A DNA stretch of 25,762 bases from Pontimonas sp. (GTDB taxonomy: Bacteria; Actinomycetota; Actinomycetes; Actinomycetales; Microbacteriaceae), in the NCBI GenBank assembly GCA_023263045.1, contig JALQXU010000003.1:1-25762 (forward strand). Reading direction: 5' to 3'. Below are positions 1 to 7,161 of this stretch, piece by piece; within the stretch, counting starts at the first letter, position 1; the number at the start of each line of letters is the position of its first letter. The notes under the pieces were generated by a model, which saw nothing but the letters and a program-made list of their open reading frames with translations, made no database searches and was not told where the DNA came from. A program made the translations under genes and the position numbers.

Positions 1-108
1 ACTCTTGAGTTGCTTCGCTAATTGCCGGGCAACCATAACGCTGGAGCCCATGCCCGCTTCGCAGGCAACAACAATTTGCTTGACGTCACTCGCCGATACG
101 GAGGCCAT
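1..108 (-). CDS. PTS mannitol-type EIIB domain, separate polypeptide (3' end cut by window)
   Basis: Only the first 36 codons are in the window. After the ATG at 108 the protein reads into the P-loop VACEAGMGSS, the phosphocysteine signature of mannitol-family IIB domains (the E. coli MtlA equivalent is VACDAGMGSS). The phosphorylated cysteine would be residue 15. IIB takes phosphate from IIA and passes it to the sugar bound by IIC. The gene starts 2 nt after the stop of the IIC gene and in another frame, so IIB is a separate protein here rather than fused to IIC as in the classic MtlA. Translational coupling to IIC is likely. IIA and mannitol-1-phosphate dehydrogenase genes may follow beyond the window edge, but that is inference. 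Confidence 0.88.
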   Translation of the reverse strand, partial: MASVSASDVKQIVVACEAGMGSSVMVARQLAKQLKS

Positions 109-110
109 GG

Positions 111-1223
111 CTACTTGCCAGCCTTCATCTCTTTGCTGCGCTGCTTGGCGGCTTCAAACTCAGCCTCGGAGGAGTCAACCTTCGAGAGCTTGAGGATGAA
201 CCACGACACAACGAAGGACGCAGCGGCGGAGAGAACGATACCGAGCAGCACACCGAGGTGGTTGCCGGGAGGGGTCACTGCCAAGTAGGCAAAGATCGAT
301 CCGGGCGACGGTGTTGCTACCAGTCCCACGCCAGTCACCATGAAGGTTGCAACACCCACGGCGCCACCGACGATTGCACCCAGGACAACCTGAGGCTTCA
401 GCAGCACGTAGGGGAAGTAGATCTCATGGATTCCACCGAGGAAGTGGATGATGATGGCGCCGGGTGCGGAACCACGGAGGAGTTTGGGTCCAGCGAGCCA
501 GAAGGCAACGAGAATTCCCAGACCAGGACCAGGGTTGGTCTCGAGCATGAAGAGGATGGACTTACCCGTCTCTTCAGCCTGAACCACACCGAGCGGTCCT
601 AGAACACCGTGGTTGATCGCGTTGTTCATGAACAGAATCTTCGCCGGCTCAATCAGCACTGATGCGATCGGGAGAAGAGAGTTGTCCACGAGCCAGCTCA
701 CACCGTTACCCAGAACGTTGGTAATGGCCGAGACGATCGGACCAATTCCCAAGTATCCAAGCATGGCGCCGAGCATTCCGGCGATACCCAGCGAGAAGTT
801 GCCGATAAGCATTTCGAAGCCGGGAGGGGTGATGGGGTCAAGTACTTTGTCGATGTACTTGAGGATCCATGCCATCAGCGGACCAATAATCATGGCGCCG
901 AGGAACATGGGGATGTCTGATCCCACAATCACACCGACGGTTGCAACCGAACCAATCACCGCACCGCGCTGACCGTGAACGATTCGACCACCCGTGTATC
1001 CGATCAGAATCGGAAGCAGGTTCAGAATCATGGGGCCGACCATGGACGAGAAGTTCTCGTTAGGCAACCACCCTGTTGGGATAAACAGAGCTGTCAGCAG
1101 ACCCCAGGCAATGAAGGCTCCGATGTTCGGAATCACCATTCCCGCGAGGTTGCCGCCGAGCTTCTGCAATCCAGCGCGCCAGCCACTTTGGCCGTCTGCG
1201 CCAGAGGGAATAAATTCACTCAT
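111..1223 (-). CDS. mtlA: PTS mannitol-type EIIC permease (IIC domain only)
   Basis: This is the membrane permease subunit of a mannitol-family phosphotransferase system, 370 residues. It carries family landmarks in order: NIGAFIAWG near the N terminus, GGRIVHGQRGAVIG, PPGFEMLIGNFS, NNAINHGV, LETNPGPGLG and the substrate-site segment GGIHEIYFPYVLL with its GIxE glutamate. Long hydrophobic stretches run throughout and the protein ends in a short charged tail, where a full MtlA would continue into IIB. I chose the ATG at 1223 (MSEFIPSG) because GAAGGAAGG lies about 9 nt upstream; the reading frame stays open to 1508 but would overlap the DeoR gene. The IIB gene follows 2 nt downstream. Substrate is mannitol by homology, but the nearby 1-phosphofructokinase leaves fructose or a mixed specificity possible. 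Confidence 0.93.
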   Translation of the reverse strand: MSEFIPSGADGQSGWRAGLQKLGGNLAGMVIPNIGAFIAWGLLTALFIPTGWLPNENFSSMVGPMILNLLPILIGYTGGRIVHGQRGAVIGSVATVGVIVGSDIPMFLGAMIIGPLMAWILKYIDKVLDPITPPGFEMLIGNFSLGIAGMLGAMLGYLGIGPIVSAITNVLGNGVSWLVDNSLLPIASVLIEPAKILFMNNAINHGVLGPLGVVQAEETGKSILFMLETNPGPGLGILVAFWLAGPKLLRGSAPGAIIIHFLGGIHEIYFPYVLLKPQVVLGAIVGGAVGVATFMVTGVGLVATPSPGSIFAYLAVTPPGNHLGVLLGIVLSAAASFVVSWFILKLSKVDSSEAEFEAAKQRSKEMKAGK

Positions 1224-1287
1224 TGGTACTACCTTCCTTCGAGAGGTTGTATTGTGTGCCCGAGTTGCCAGAGTGGGGAGCTCAGGG

Positions 1288-1293
1288 AGAATA
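1288..1293 (-). promoter_or_regulatory. Candidate -10 of the IIC-IIB operon
   Basis: On the minus strand this reads TATTCT, a TANNNT -10 hexamer, 64 nt upstream of the IIC start codon. No good -35 is present at 17 nt, which would fit activator-dependent expression. Position alone supports it. Confidence 0.3.
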
Positions 1294-1320
1294 AGCACCC
1301 CTCTCTGGCTTCTCGTGCGT

Positions 1321-1346
1321 TTCCGTCCCCAGGGCTGGGAACGAAA
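1321..1346. promoter_or_regulatory. 26-bp interrupted palindrome upstream of the IIC gene, candidate operator
   Basis: Two 12-base arms pair at 10 of 12 positions around a central GG. The inner arms are CCCAG and CTGGG; the outer parts are TTCCGT and ACGAAA, with two mismatches. The element lies in the 139-bp gap between the DeoR stop and the IIC start, just upstream of the candidate -10. A 2-nt loop is too short for an RNA hairpin and no T-run follows, so a protein-binding site is more likely than a terminator. The binding protein is unknown. Confidence 0.45.
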
Positions 1347-1362
1347 CCTAGTGTGTGGGGCC

Positions 1363-2121
1363 TCATGCGACCACCACTTCGACGCCACGCTTGCTGAAGC
1401 CCTCAATGGATGAGGAATCGGCTTCCAAGTCCGTGACGAGTCGATCAAAATCTGAGGGCTCTCCGAACGATGCTGGATAGGTCGAGCCAAACTTGCTGTT
1501 GTCGGCAAGCAAAATCGTCTCCGCCGAGTGTGAGATGAACACTTTCTTGACCAGGGCCTCGTCGGTGTCGAACGCTGTGATGCGCAGGTCTTTGGAAATT
1601 CCGTTAGCTCCTACGAATGCCACCACCGCATTGAGCTGACTGAGGTCTTCGACCGTTCGTGCCCCGACGGAACTCAGCGTGGTGGGTCGGACACGACCGG
1701 AGAGCATGTAGGTCTTGGTCGAGCTATCTGCGATCTGGGATGCGAGCCTCACGCTGTTGGTGACTACAAGGAGGTCTGGTCGGTTGCGAAGCGCTGGCGC
1801 CAAGAACTCGGTTGTGGTTCCACCATCAACAAAGATGCATCCCTCTTCCGGGATGTATTGAGCAGCAGTTTCTGCGATGCGCTTTTTGGCATCCGGGTTC
1901 AGGTTCTGGCGCTCGGGAATGGTGTATTCGTGAGCGAAGCGCTCCATCGCGATGGCCCCACCGTGGACTTTGCGGAGAGCGCCTCGCCGTTGGAGAACGT
2001 CGAGATCACGACGGACGGTCTCGGTGGCGACATTGAGTTTGACGGCAGCTTCGGCGGCGTTGAGGCGACCCTCATTACGCGTCCAGTCGACGATCAAGAG
2101 TCGTCGTTCTTCTGCCAACAT
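1363..2121 (-). CDS. DeoR-family transcriptional repressor of the sugar PTS locus
   Basis: This is a 252-residue DeoR-family regulator of typical length. Residues 1-57 form the N-terminal winged helix (EERRLLIVDW, then NVATETVRRDLDVLQRRGALRKVHGGA, the classic DeoR recognition region quoted here in part). The C-terminal sugar-phosphate-sensing domain contains VDGGTTTEFLA and VVTNSVRLA, which form the phosphosugar loop. Such proteins usually repress the sugar operon and are released by a phosphorylated intermediate. The gene lies between the PfkB kinase and the PTS permease, all on the minus strand, so fructose-1-phosphate or mannitol-1-phosphate is the natural effector guess. GAAGGA lies about 9 nt before the ATG. 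Its promoter carries four tandem repeats (2173-2212), which suggests autoregulation. Confidence 0.93.
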   Translation of the reverse strand: MLAEERRLLIVDWTRNEGRLNAAEAAVKLNVATETVRRDLDVLQRRGALRKVHGGAIAMERFAHEYTIPERQNLNPDAKKRIAETAAQYIPEEGCIFVDGGTTTEFLAPALRNRPDLLVVTNSVRLASQIADSSTKTYMLSGRVRPTTLSSVGARTVEDLSQLNAVVAFVGANGISKDLRITAFDTDEALVKKVFISHSAETILLADNSKFGSTYPASFGEPSDFDRLVTDLEADSSSIEGFSKRGVEVVVA

Positions 2122-2165
2122 CTTTGTTGTCCTTCAGGTTTCTATGAATTACCTGACAGGAAAGT

Positions 2166-2194
2166 AGCATAAAACCACAAATAACCACAATCAA
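2166..2194 (-). promoter_or_regulatory. Promoter of the DeoR gene
   Basis: Minus strand: -35 TTGATT (2189-2194), 17-nt spacer, -10 TATGCT (2166-2171). The start codon is 44 nt further on, behind a GAAGGA ribosome binding site. The operator-like repeats cover the -35 and spacer, so binding there should block RNA polymerase. Confidence 0.6.
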
Positions 2195-2212
2195 AACCAC
2201 AAAAAACCATAA
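2173..2212. repeat. Four tandem direct repeats AACCAYAA, candidate DeoR operator
   Basis: Plus-strand copies: AACCACAA at 2173-2180, 2183-2190 and 2195-2202, and AACCATAA at 2205-2212. Start-to-start spacing is 10, 12 and 10 bp, close to one helical turn, so all copies face nearly the same side of the DNA. They overlap the -35 and spacer of the DeoR promoter. Tandem short direct repeats on one helical face are known operators for some DeoR-family proteins (Bacillus IolR, for example). That this DeoR binds them is inference. Confidence 0.65.
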
Positions 2213-2218
2213 TTGGTT
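2205..2218 (-). terminator. Weak hairpin plus T-run after the PfkB kinase gene
   Basis: On the minus strand AACCA and TGGTT form a 5-bp stem with an ATTA loop, followed by further T residues. It lies just after the kinase stop codon and overlaps the fourth operator repeat. The stem is AT-rich, so termination would be partial at best. Confidence 0.3.
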
Positions 2219-2227
2219 GGCTGAAGG

Positions 2228-3196
2228 TTAGATAAGCCCGGGTTCCTGGAGGTCTCGATCGAGGTCGGGAGAGGTGGAGATGGACACCTCGGGCAAGCCC
2301 TCCACGCTGTGCAATTGAGAGCTCACCTCCTGAACTTTGAGGGCTCCCCATGCGACTGCGACTCCCACTGATTCCGCAAATTGATCGGGGTGACTAACGA
2401 AGTGTGAAAGGAAACCCGCGACGCTGGCGTCCCCAGCACCAATCGTGTTCCGGACTGTGACAGGGGCAGTCGACGCATGGATGGCTCCGGAGGACGAGAC
2501 ACCCACCATTCCATCGGGCCCTAGAGACACCAACACATGTGTGACGCCCCACTCGTGGACTTCGTGAGCAGCAGACACCACGTCACCGATAGTGCGGAGA
2601 GAACGGCCGACACATTCGGCAAGCTCAGGGGCGTTGGGTTTGACCACGTCCGGAAGACCCGAGCGAGCGAGTTCGAGCAGGGCTGAGCCGGAGGTGTCCA
2701 GGCCAACTCGACGACCTTCGCTTTGAGATCTGCGAAAAAGTCCTGTGAGGTCGAGAGGTGATCCGTCGAGGGCCACAGGAATGGTCCCCGCGACAAGAAT
2801 CCACGACGCGTCGTGTCGGTCGGCAAGAGTCACCGTTTCCGAAATCAGACCGTCCCACTCATCTGTCGACAGAGGAGGAGCTTGCTCATTGATCTTGGTG
2901 GTTTGTCCGTCCTCCTCAAGGAGGGTGATGTTGACACGGACTGGGTGAGATACGGGATAGGGATGTATGACCTCGGACTGAGTAGAGTTCGCCTCCTCCG
3001 GTGATAGCGGCACAACAGCAAGAGAAGCAACCCCTCCTCGAGAGAGATTGGACGAGACGTTGACCCCTTTTCCGGCGAGTTCAGAATGCACGGCAGTCGC
3101 TCGGTGCACGCCGCCTGGGTGCAACGTCCCGAGTTCATAGGTGCGGTCAATGGCGGGTGCTGGAGTCAAGGTGATGACACGGGGGGCGCTGTTCAC
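2228..3196 (-). CDS. fruK: PfkB-family hexose kinase, probable 1-phosphofructokinase
   Basis: This is a 322-residue ribokinase/PfkB-fold kinase. The N terminus (TLTPAPAIDRTYEL) matches the TLTPNPSLDRT pattern of the FruK/LacC hexose-phosphate kinase group. GKGVNVSSNLSRGG is the substrate-site glycine motif, LDTSG and VKPNAPEL are mid-domain motifs, and NTIGAGDASVAGFL carries the GAGD motif with the catalytic aspartate. FruK phosphorylates fructose-1-phosphate to fructose-1,6-bisphosphate in the cytosol. Start GTG at 3196 (MNSAPRVI); GAGGACCTC lies just upstream. The DeoR gene follows in the same direction after 106 nt, with its own promoter. Tagatose-6-phosphate kinase cannot be excluded from sequence alone, but the PTS context favours 1-phosphofructokinase. 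Confidence 0.82.
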   Translation of the reverse strand: MNSAPRVITLTPAPAIDRTYELGTLHPGGVHRATAVHSELAGKGVNVSSNLSRGGVASLAVVPLSPEEANSTQSEVIHPYPVSHPVRVNITLLEEDGQTTKINEQAPPLSTDEWDGLISETVTLADRHDASWILVAGTIPVALDGSPLDLTGLFRRSQSEGRRVGLDTSGSALLELARSGLPDVVKPNAPELAECVGRSLRTIGDVVSAAHEVHEWGVTHVLVSLGPDGMVGVSSSGAIHASTAPVTVRNTIGAGDASVAGFLSHFVSHPDQFAESVGVAVAWGALKVQEVSSQLHSVEGLPEVSISTSPDLDRDLQEPGLI

Positions 3197-3210
3197 AAGA
3201 GGTCCTCACT

Positions 3211-3238
3211 GTGCTCTCGGTAATGAGCACAAAGTATA
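3211..3238 (-). promoter_or_regulatory. Promoter and operator-like inverted repeat of the PfkB kinase gene
   Basis: The minus-strand -10 TATACT is at 3233-3238. Just downstream lies a perfect inverted repeat GTGCTC-N8-GAGCAC (3211-3230), covering the expected transcription start, a standard position for repressor roadblocks. The start codon is 14 nt beyond it. The repeat differs from the tandem sites at the DeoR promoter, so a different regulator may bind here. Confidence 0.5.
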
Positions 3239-3249
3239 GGCAGAGACCA

Positions 3250-3300
3250 GCATTCAAATTGTTTGCCTGGCGTTAACCATCCCCACACCCGCCGTATAGA
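3250..3300 (+). promoter_or_regulatory. Candidate PHO box and -10 upstream of pstS
   Basis: GTTTGCC (3261) and GTTAACC (3272) start 11 bp apart; a poorer unit starts at 3250. Actinobacterial PhoP boxes are direct repeats near GTTCACC with 11-bp periodicity; these units match 5 of 7 and 6 of 7. TATAGA at 3295-3300 is a plausible -10 at the distance expected if the box replaces a -35. The match is by eye and not scored. Confidence 0.5.
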
Positions 3301-3369
3301 CAGCGAAACAACTGTGGAGTCTGTGACAGCGTCTGCTGTCGCACCCAAGCTCAAGAGGAGAAATACACA

Positions 3370-4362
3370 GTGAAGAAAAACATCATTGCTCCGGTTGCTT
3401 TGGCGGCAGCCGGACTTTTGCTGTTGTCTGCCTGCGCAGCGGAGGCGGAAGAAGCCGCTCCCGTCGCCGAGGAGACCACATCCACCGAGACCACTGAGGC
3501 GGCAGCTGAGCTGTCCGGCACCGTGTTGCTCGATGGATCGAGCACCGTCGGTCCTTTCGCTGAGGCAGCTGCAGAGCTCTTCATGGAGGTTAACCCCGGT
3601 GTTGCCGTGACCGTTGGTATCTCCGGCACCGGTGGTGGTTTCGAGAAGTTCTGCAACGGCGAAACCGACGGATCTAACGCTTCTCGTGACATCAAGGACG
3701 AAGAAGCCGCGCTCTGTGCTGACAACGGAATCGCCTTCGGTCGAGTTACCGTTGCCAACGATGCGCTTTCTGTCATCGTGAACCAGGACAACCCGCTGGA
3801 CTGCATCTCGACCGATGCGCTGAAGGCCTTGTGGGAGCTGGACTCCTCTGTGTCGACCTGGGGCGACATCCCCGGTGTTGACGCTGGAGACCTGGCCTCA
3901 GAAGAGGTTGTTCTCTACGGTCCTGGAACCGACTCTGGAACCTTCGACTTCTTCACCGATGAAATCAACGGTGAGAGTGGAAACATCCGCACCGACTACA
4001 ACAACATCGGTGAGGATGACAACCAGGCTGTTCAGGGTGTCTCCGGTGGAGTTGGCGCTATGGCCTTCATCCCCTACTCCTTCTACCAGGAGTACTCCGA
4101 CACCGTGAAGGGTCTCGCTATCGACAGTGGAGCAGGATGTATTGACCCCACCGTGGAGAACCTCCTCGCTGGTGACTACACCCCGCTCGGCCGCTCGCTG
4201 TTCATGTTCCCCGCGTCCTCCGCACTGGAGCGTCCCGAGGTTCTTGCCTTCTACAACTTCGTCATTGACGAGAACGAGACCATTGCTTCGGCAGCTGGAC
4301 TCGTCGCTCTGACCGACGACCAGAAGGCTGAGCAGCTCGCTGTAGTGGCAGGCCTCGGCTAG
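3370..4362 (+). CDS. pstS: Phosphate ABC transporter, substrate-binding lipoprotein PstS
   Basis: A 330-residue extracytoplasmic phosphate-binding protein. The N terminus is a lipoprotein signal peptide: KK, a hydrophobic core, then lipobox LSAC with the lipidated cysteine at residue 22, followed by an acidic linker rich in Ala, Glu and Thr. The mature domain has phosphate-site motifs LDGSSTVGPF, GISGTGGGFEKFC and DGSNASRDI, and GPGTDSGTFDFF later on. It delivers phosphate to the PstCA channel. Start is GTG at 3370 behind AGAGGAGAAA. It is the first gene of pstSCAB; no terminator separates it from pstC 58 nt later. A PHO-box-like repeat upstream suggests induction under phosphate limitation. 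No phoU or phoR gene is adjacent. Confidence 0.96.
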   Translation: MKKNIIAPVALAAAGLLLLSACAAEAEEAAPVAEETTSTETTEAAAELSGTVLLDGSSTVGPFAEAAAELFMEVNPGVAVTVGISGTGGGFEKFCNGETDGSNASRDIKDEEAALCADNGIAFGRVTVANDALSVIVNQDNPLDCISTDALKALWELDSSVSTWGDIPGVDAGDLASEEVVLYGPGTDSGTFDFFTDEINGESGNIRTDYNNIGEDDNQAVQGVSGGVGAMAFIPYSFYQEYSDTVKGLAIDSGAGCIDPTVENLLAGDYTPLGRSLFMFPASSALERPEVLAFYNFVIDENETIASAAGLVALTDDQKAEQLAVVAGLG

Positions 4363-4420
4363 ACCGAAGTCTCACCTTCTCGACGAACCGGGCGATGGAG
4401 AAATTAGGAGTTATTGACTA

Positions 4421-5368
4421 GTGTCTTCATCTGTGATGTCGGCGCGGAGTGGTCCTCAAAGAACCCTCCGCGCCGACAACCCCCGGTACGGCGAGAAACT
4501 CATCTACGCCTTCCTATTTGTCACCGCAGCAGTGTCGGTGGCCGTCACAACATCTATTGTTCTGGCGCTCTTTCAACCATTGCCCGGATTCTTTTCTGAG
4601 ATCTCGATTGTTGAGTTCTTTACTGCGACTGAGTGGTCGCCGGGATATGCGCGCCCCATCTATGGCGTGTGGCCCATTGTCGTGGGAACGCTTATCGTGG
4701 TTCTTACCGCGCTTCTCGTCGCTATCCCACTTGGCCTACTCTCTGCGATTTATCTGTCGGAGTATGCGCCCAACCCTGTGCGGAAAACCATCAAGCCGGT
4801 CCTCGAAATTCTGGAGGGAATCCCGACCGTAGCAACGGGACTTTTCGCTTTCTTTTGGCTGAGGCCTTTCCTCGAGTACATGACCCCCTGGTTGCCGTGG
4901 GGTGGTCTGTTTTCCACCGGTGTCGCGGGGATAGCGGTGGGTCTCATCATCGTGCCGCTCATTGCCTCTGTGGCCGATGATGCTATGCGCTCGGTGCCAA
5001 GAGCGTTGCGCGAAGGAGCGTATGCGCTGGGCGCCTCGCGTCTTCGTGTTGCCCTCCAAGTGGTTGTCCCGGCAGCGTTCTCGGGAATCATCGCGGCGTT
5101 CGTTCTGGGAGCGTCTCGAGCGGTCGGGGAAACCATGATCGTGTTGCTGGTCGCGGGAGCTGGCTCTCCGACCTTGAACTTCAACCCCTTTGAGGGAATC
5201 CAGACGATGACTGCCTACATCGCCAGCCGAGCAACAGGTGAGATCGCGGTGGGGACCATTGTCTACGACACAATCTTTGCCGTGGGTTCTCTTCTCTTCC
5301 TCATCACCCTGGCGATGAACTTGATCGCTATTCGCTTTGTGTCCCGTTTCCGTGAGGTATACGAATAA
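4421..5368 (+). CDS. pstC: Phosphate ABC transporter permease PstC
   Basis: A 315-residue inner-membrane permease with about six hydrophobic segments after a short basic cytoplasmic N terminus. The ABC-permease EAA loop that docks the ATPase is visible as REGAYALGASRLRVALQVVVP, quoted here only as its core, near residue 200. PSGxPT-like text (EGIPTVATGLFAFF) in the middle is typical for PstC. It forms the channel with PstA. Start GTG at 4421 follows TTAGGAG by 10 nt. The stop codon overlaps the pstA start in TAATG, so the two subunits are translationally coupled. Confidence 0.95.
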   Translation: MSSSVMSARSGPQRTLRADNPRYGEKLIYAFLFVTAAVSVAVTTSIVLALFQPLPGFFSEISIVEFFTATEWSPGYARPIYGVWPIVVGTLIVVLTALLVAIPLGLLSAIYLSEYAPNPVRKTIKPVLEILEGIPTVATGLFAFFWLRPFLEYMTPWLPWGGLFSTGVAGIAVGLIIVPLIASVADDAMRSVPRALREGAYALGASRLRVALQVVVPAAFSGIIAAFVLGASRAVGETMIVLLVAGAGSPTLNFNPFEGIQTMTAYIASRATGEIAVGTIVYDTIFAVGSLLFLITLAMNLIAIRFVSRFREVYE

Positions 5369-6309
5369 TGGCGAATAGTTTCTTGAACCTTCCGGGTCGC
5401 GCGCAGTTTGCGGCGGCAGGAGCTGGTCTCGCTGTTCAGAATCGTTTTGCCTCCGAGGGCGCCAAGGGCAAAGTCGCGAACACACTGTTTCTCGCCCTGA
5501 TGCTCTTGGCCCTGACCATTGCCATTACGGCGATTGTCGCCATCCTCGCGTGGGCATTTGTTGAAGGCCGTACTCGTCTTGATTTGGACCTCATCTTCAA
5601 TGGGCCTTCCACGGTGAAGCGCGCCACCGCGGGATACAGTGTGGCCATTCTCGGAACATTGCAGATTATCGGTGGTGTCATCGCGCTGATTATTCCGCTT
5701 GGCGTAGGAGCTGCTCTCTACCTCGAGCAGTTCGCGGATAAGACTAAGTGGTGGAACCGAGTCATCGAGGTAAACATTCAGAACCTTGCCGGTGTGCCCT
5801 CCATTGTTTTTGGGATTCTCGGTCTCGCTTTCTTTGTTCGTGGCCCCTTCAGTTGGGGATTGGTCGCGGCCTCGGGTTCAGCCACGGTCGCATTGCTTGT
5901 TCTTCCCACCGTGATCTTGGCTTCGAGGGAAGCCATTAAGGCTGTTCCGCCATCAATTTTGGAAGGGTCGCTGGCGCTGGGGGCAACACGCTGGCAGGCC
6001 GTATGGCGTCAGGTCTTGCCGGCAGCAGCGCCGGGAATGCTTACGGGGGTAATTTTGGCGGTTTCTCGCGCAATCGGTGAGGCAGCCCCACTGTTGCTGG
6101 TTGGCGCTTTGACCTTTGTGACTTTCGCTCCCAACTTCTTTGACGGTGGATATTCTGCTTTGCCTGTCTTGATTTACAACTACGCGGGTCGCCCCCAGGA
6201 GGAATTCCAAATCCTTGCCGCGGCGGGCGTGCTGCTCATGCTCGCAGTCTTGATTGTGATTAATTCATTCGCCATTTGGCTCCGTGCTCGATACGAAAGA
6301 ACCTGGTAG
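5368..6309 (+). CDS. pstA: Phosphate ABC transporter permease PstA
   Basis: A 313-residue permease, partner of PstC. It has about six membrane segments, GVPSIVFGILGLAFF in the middle (PstA signature region) and the EAA loop EGSLALGATRWQAVWRQVLP around residue 200. The ATG shares its A with the pstC stop codon. The N-terminal roughly 40 residues are a cytoplasmic extension before the first membrane helix. pstB follows after 10 nt. The permease pair and the ATPase together import phosphate delivered by PstS. Confidence 0.95.
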   Translation: MANSFLNLPGRAQFAAAGAGLAVQNRFASEGAKGKVANTLFLALMLLALTIAITAIVAILAWAFVEGRTRLDLDLIFNGPSTVKRATAGYSVAILGTLQIIGGVIALIIPLGVGAALYLEQFADKTKWWNRVIEVNIQNLAGVPSIVFGILGLAFFVRGPFSWGLVAASGSATVALLVLPTVILASREAIKAVPPSILEGSLALGATRWQAVWRQVLPAAAPGMLTGVILAVSRAIGEAAPLLLVGALTFVTFAPNFFDGGYSALPVLIYNYAGRPQEEFQILAAAGVLLMLAVLIVINSFAIWLRARYERTW

Positions 6310-6319
6310 GAGAGAGACA

Positions 6320-7129
6320 ATGAACGTTCCCATCGGAGAAGAGTCGGTGCCCAACGAGGTGTTCACCCTCAGAGACGTTTCGGTCTACTACGGCGACAAC
6401 CTTGCGGTTCAGAACGTGAACCTCCCCATCTATGAGAATCAGATCACCGCTCTCATTGGACCTTCGGGATGTGGAAAGTCGACCATCCTTCGCAGCCTCA
6501 ACCGAATGAACGACCTTATTCCTGGGGCCAAGGTGACCGGAGAAGTCCTGTACCACGGGCAAGACGTCTATGGCTCGGATGTCGATCCAGTGCAAGTGCG
6601 CAAGATAATCGGAATGGTTTTTCAGAAGCCCAACCCTTTCCCCAAATCCATCTACGAGAACATTGCCTTTGGCCCCAAGACGTTGGGCATGAAAGGCAAC
6701 ATGGACGACATTGTGGAGGAGGCACTCGTCGGTGCCGCCCTCTGGGACGAGGTTAAGGACCGGCTCAAGGACAACGCCTTTGGAATGTCGGGTGGTCAGC
6801 AGCAACGTCTGTGCATTGCTCGCGCGATTGCCGTCAAGCCGGACGTGATTTTGATGGATGAGCCCTGTTCCGCTCTGGACCCGGTCTCGACCTTCAAAAT
6901 TGAAGACCTCATGAATGAACTGAAGTCGGACTACACCATCGTGATTGTGACCCACAACATGCAGCAGGCTGCCCGTGTCGCGGACCGCACAGCATTCTTT
7001 ACTGTCGCTTCCGATGACGCCGCCGGCAGTCGCATTGGTGTTCTGGTGGAGCACGATAAGACGGACAAAATCTTCTCTAGCCCGGAGAACCAAAAGACTC
7101 TCGACTACGTGACCGGACGCTTCGGCTAA
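6320..7129 (+). CDS. pstB: Phosphate ABC transporter ATP-binding protein PstB
   Basis: A 269-residue ABC ATPase of normal PstB length. Walker A is GPSGCGKST, the Q-loop is in MVFQKPNPFPKSIYENI (diagnostic for PstB), the signature is SGGQQQRL and Walker B runs VILMDEPCSALDP. The H-loop histidine is in VTHNMQQAARV. It energises phosphate import. I chose ATG 6320 because AGGAGAG lies 5-6 nt before it; the frame is open to 6284 but that extension overlaps pstA. It ends the pst operon; kynU follows after 32 nt with its own promoter, and I see no terminator hairpin in between. Confidence 0.97.
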   Translation: MNVPIGEESVPNEVFTLRDVSVYYGDNLAVQNVNLPIYENQITALIGPSGCGKSTILRSLNRMNDLIPGAKVTGEVLYHGQDVYGSDVDPVQVRKIIGMVFQKPNPFPKSIYENIAFGPKTLGMKGNMDDIVEEALVGAALWDEVKDRLKDNAFGMSGGQQQRLCIARAIAVKPDVILMDEPCSALDPVSTFKIEDLMNELKSDYTIVIVTHNMQQAARVADRTAFFTVASDDAAGSRIGVLVEHDKTDKIFSSPENQKTLDYVTGRFG

Positions 7130-7149
7130 ACCGCGGTGTCATTGAACCC

Positions 7150-7155
7150 TAAGCT
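7150..7155 (+). promoter_or_regulatory. -10 of kynU, leaderless arrangement
   Basis: TAAGCT ends 6 nt before the kynU ATG. The G-run between them is too close to the start to act as a normal ribosome binding site if transcription begins at or beside the A of ATG. Read backwards, ACCCTA (7146-7151) gives TAGGGT on the minus strand, so antisense transcription into pstB is possible. Confidence 0.55.
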
Positions 7156-7161
7156 GGGGGA

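Noticed and set aside
1250..1335. tRNA-like text (GCCAGAGTGGGGAGC)
   Set aside because: No GTTCGAATC-type T-arm or acceptor pairing; chance resemblance in the PTS gap.
1224..1508. N-terminal extension of the PTS IIC frame
   Set aside because: It overlaps the DeoR gene, lacks homology to MtlA, and the ATG at 1223 has a good ribosome binding site.
6260..7093. 277-codon minus-strand frame opposite pstB
   Set aside because: Antisense shadow of a well-marked ABC ATPase gene.
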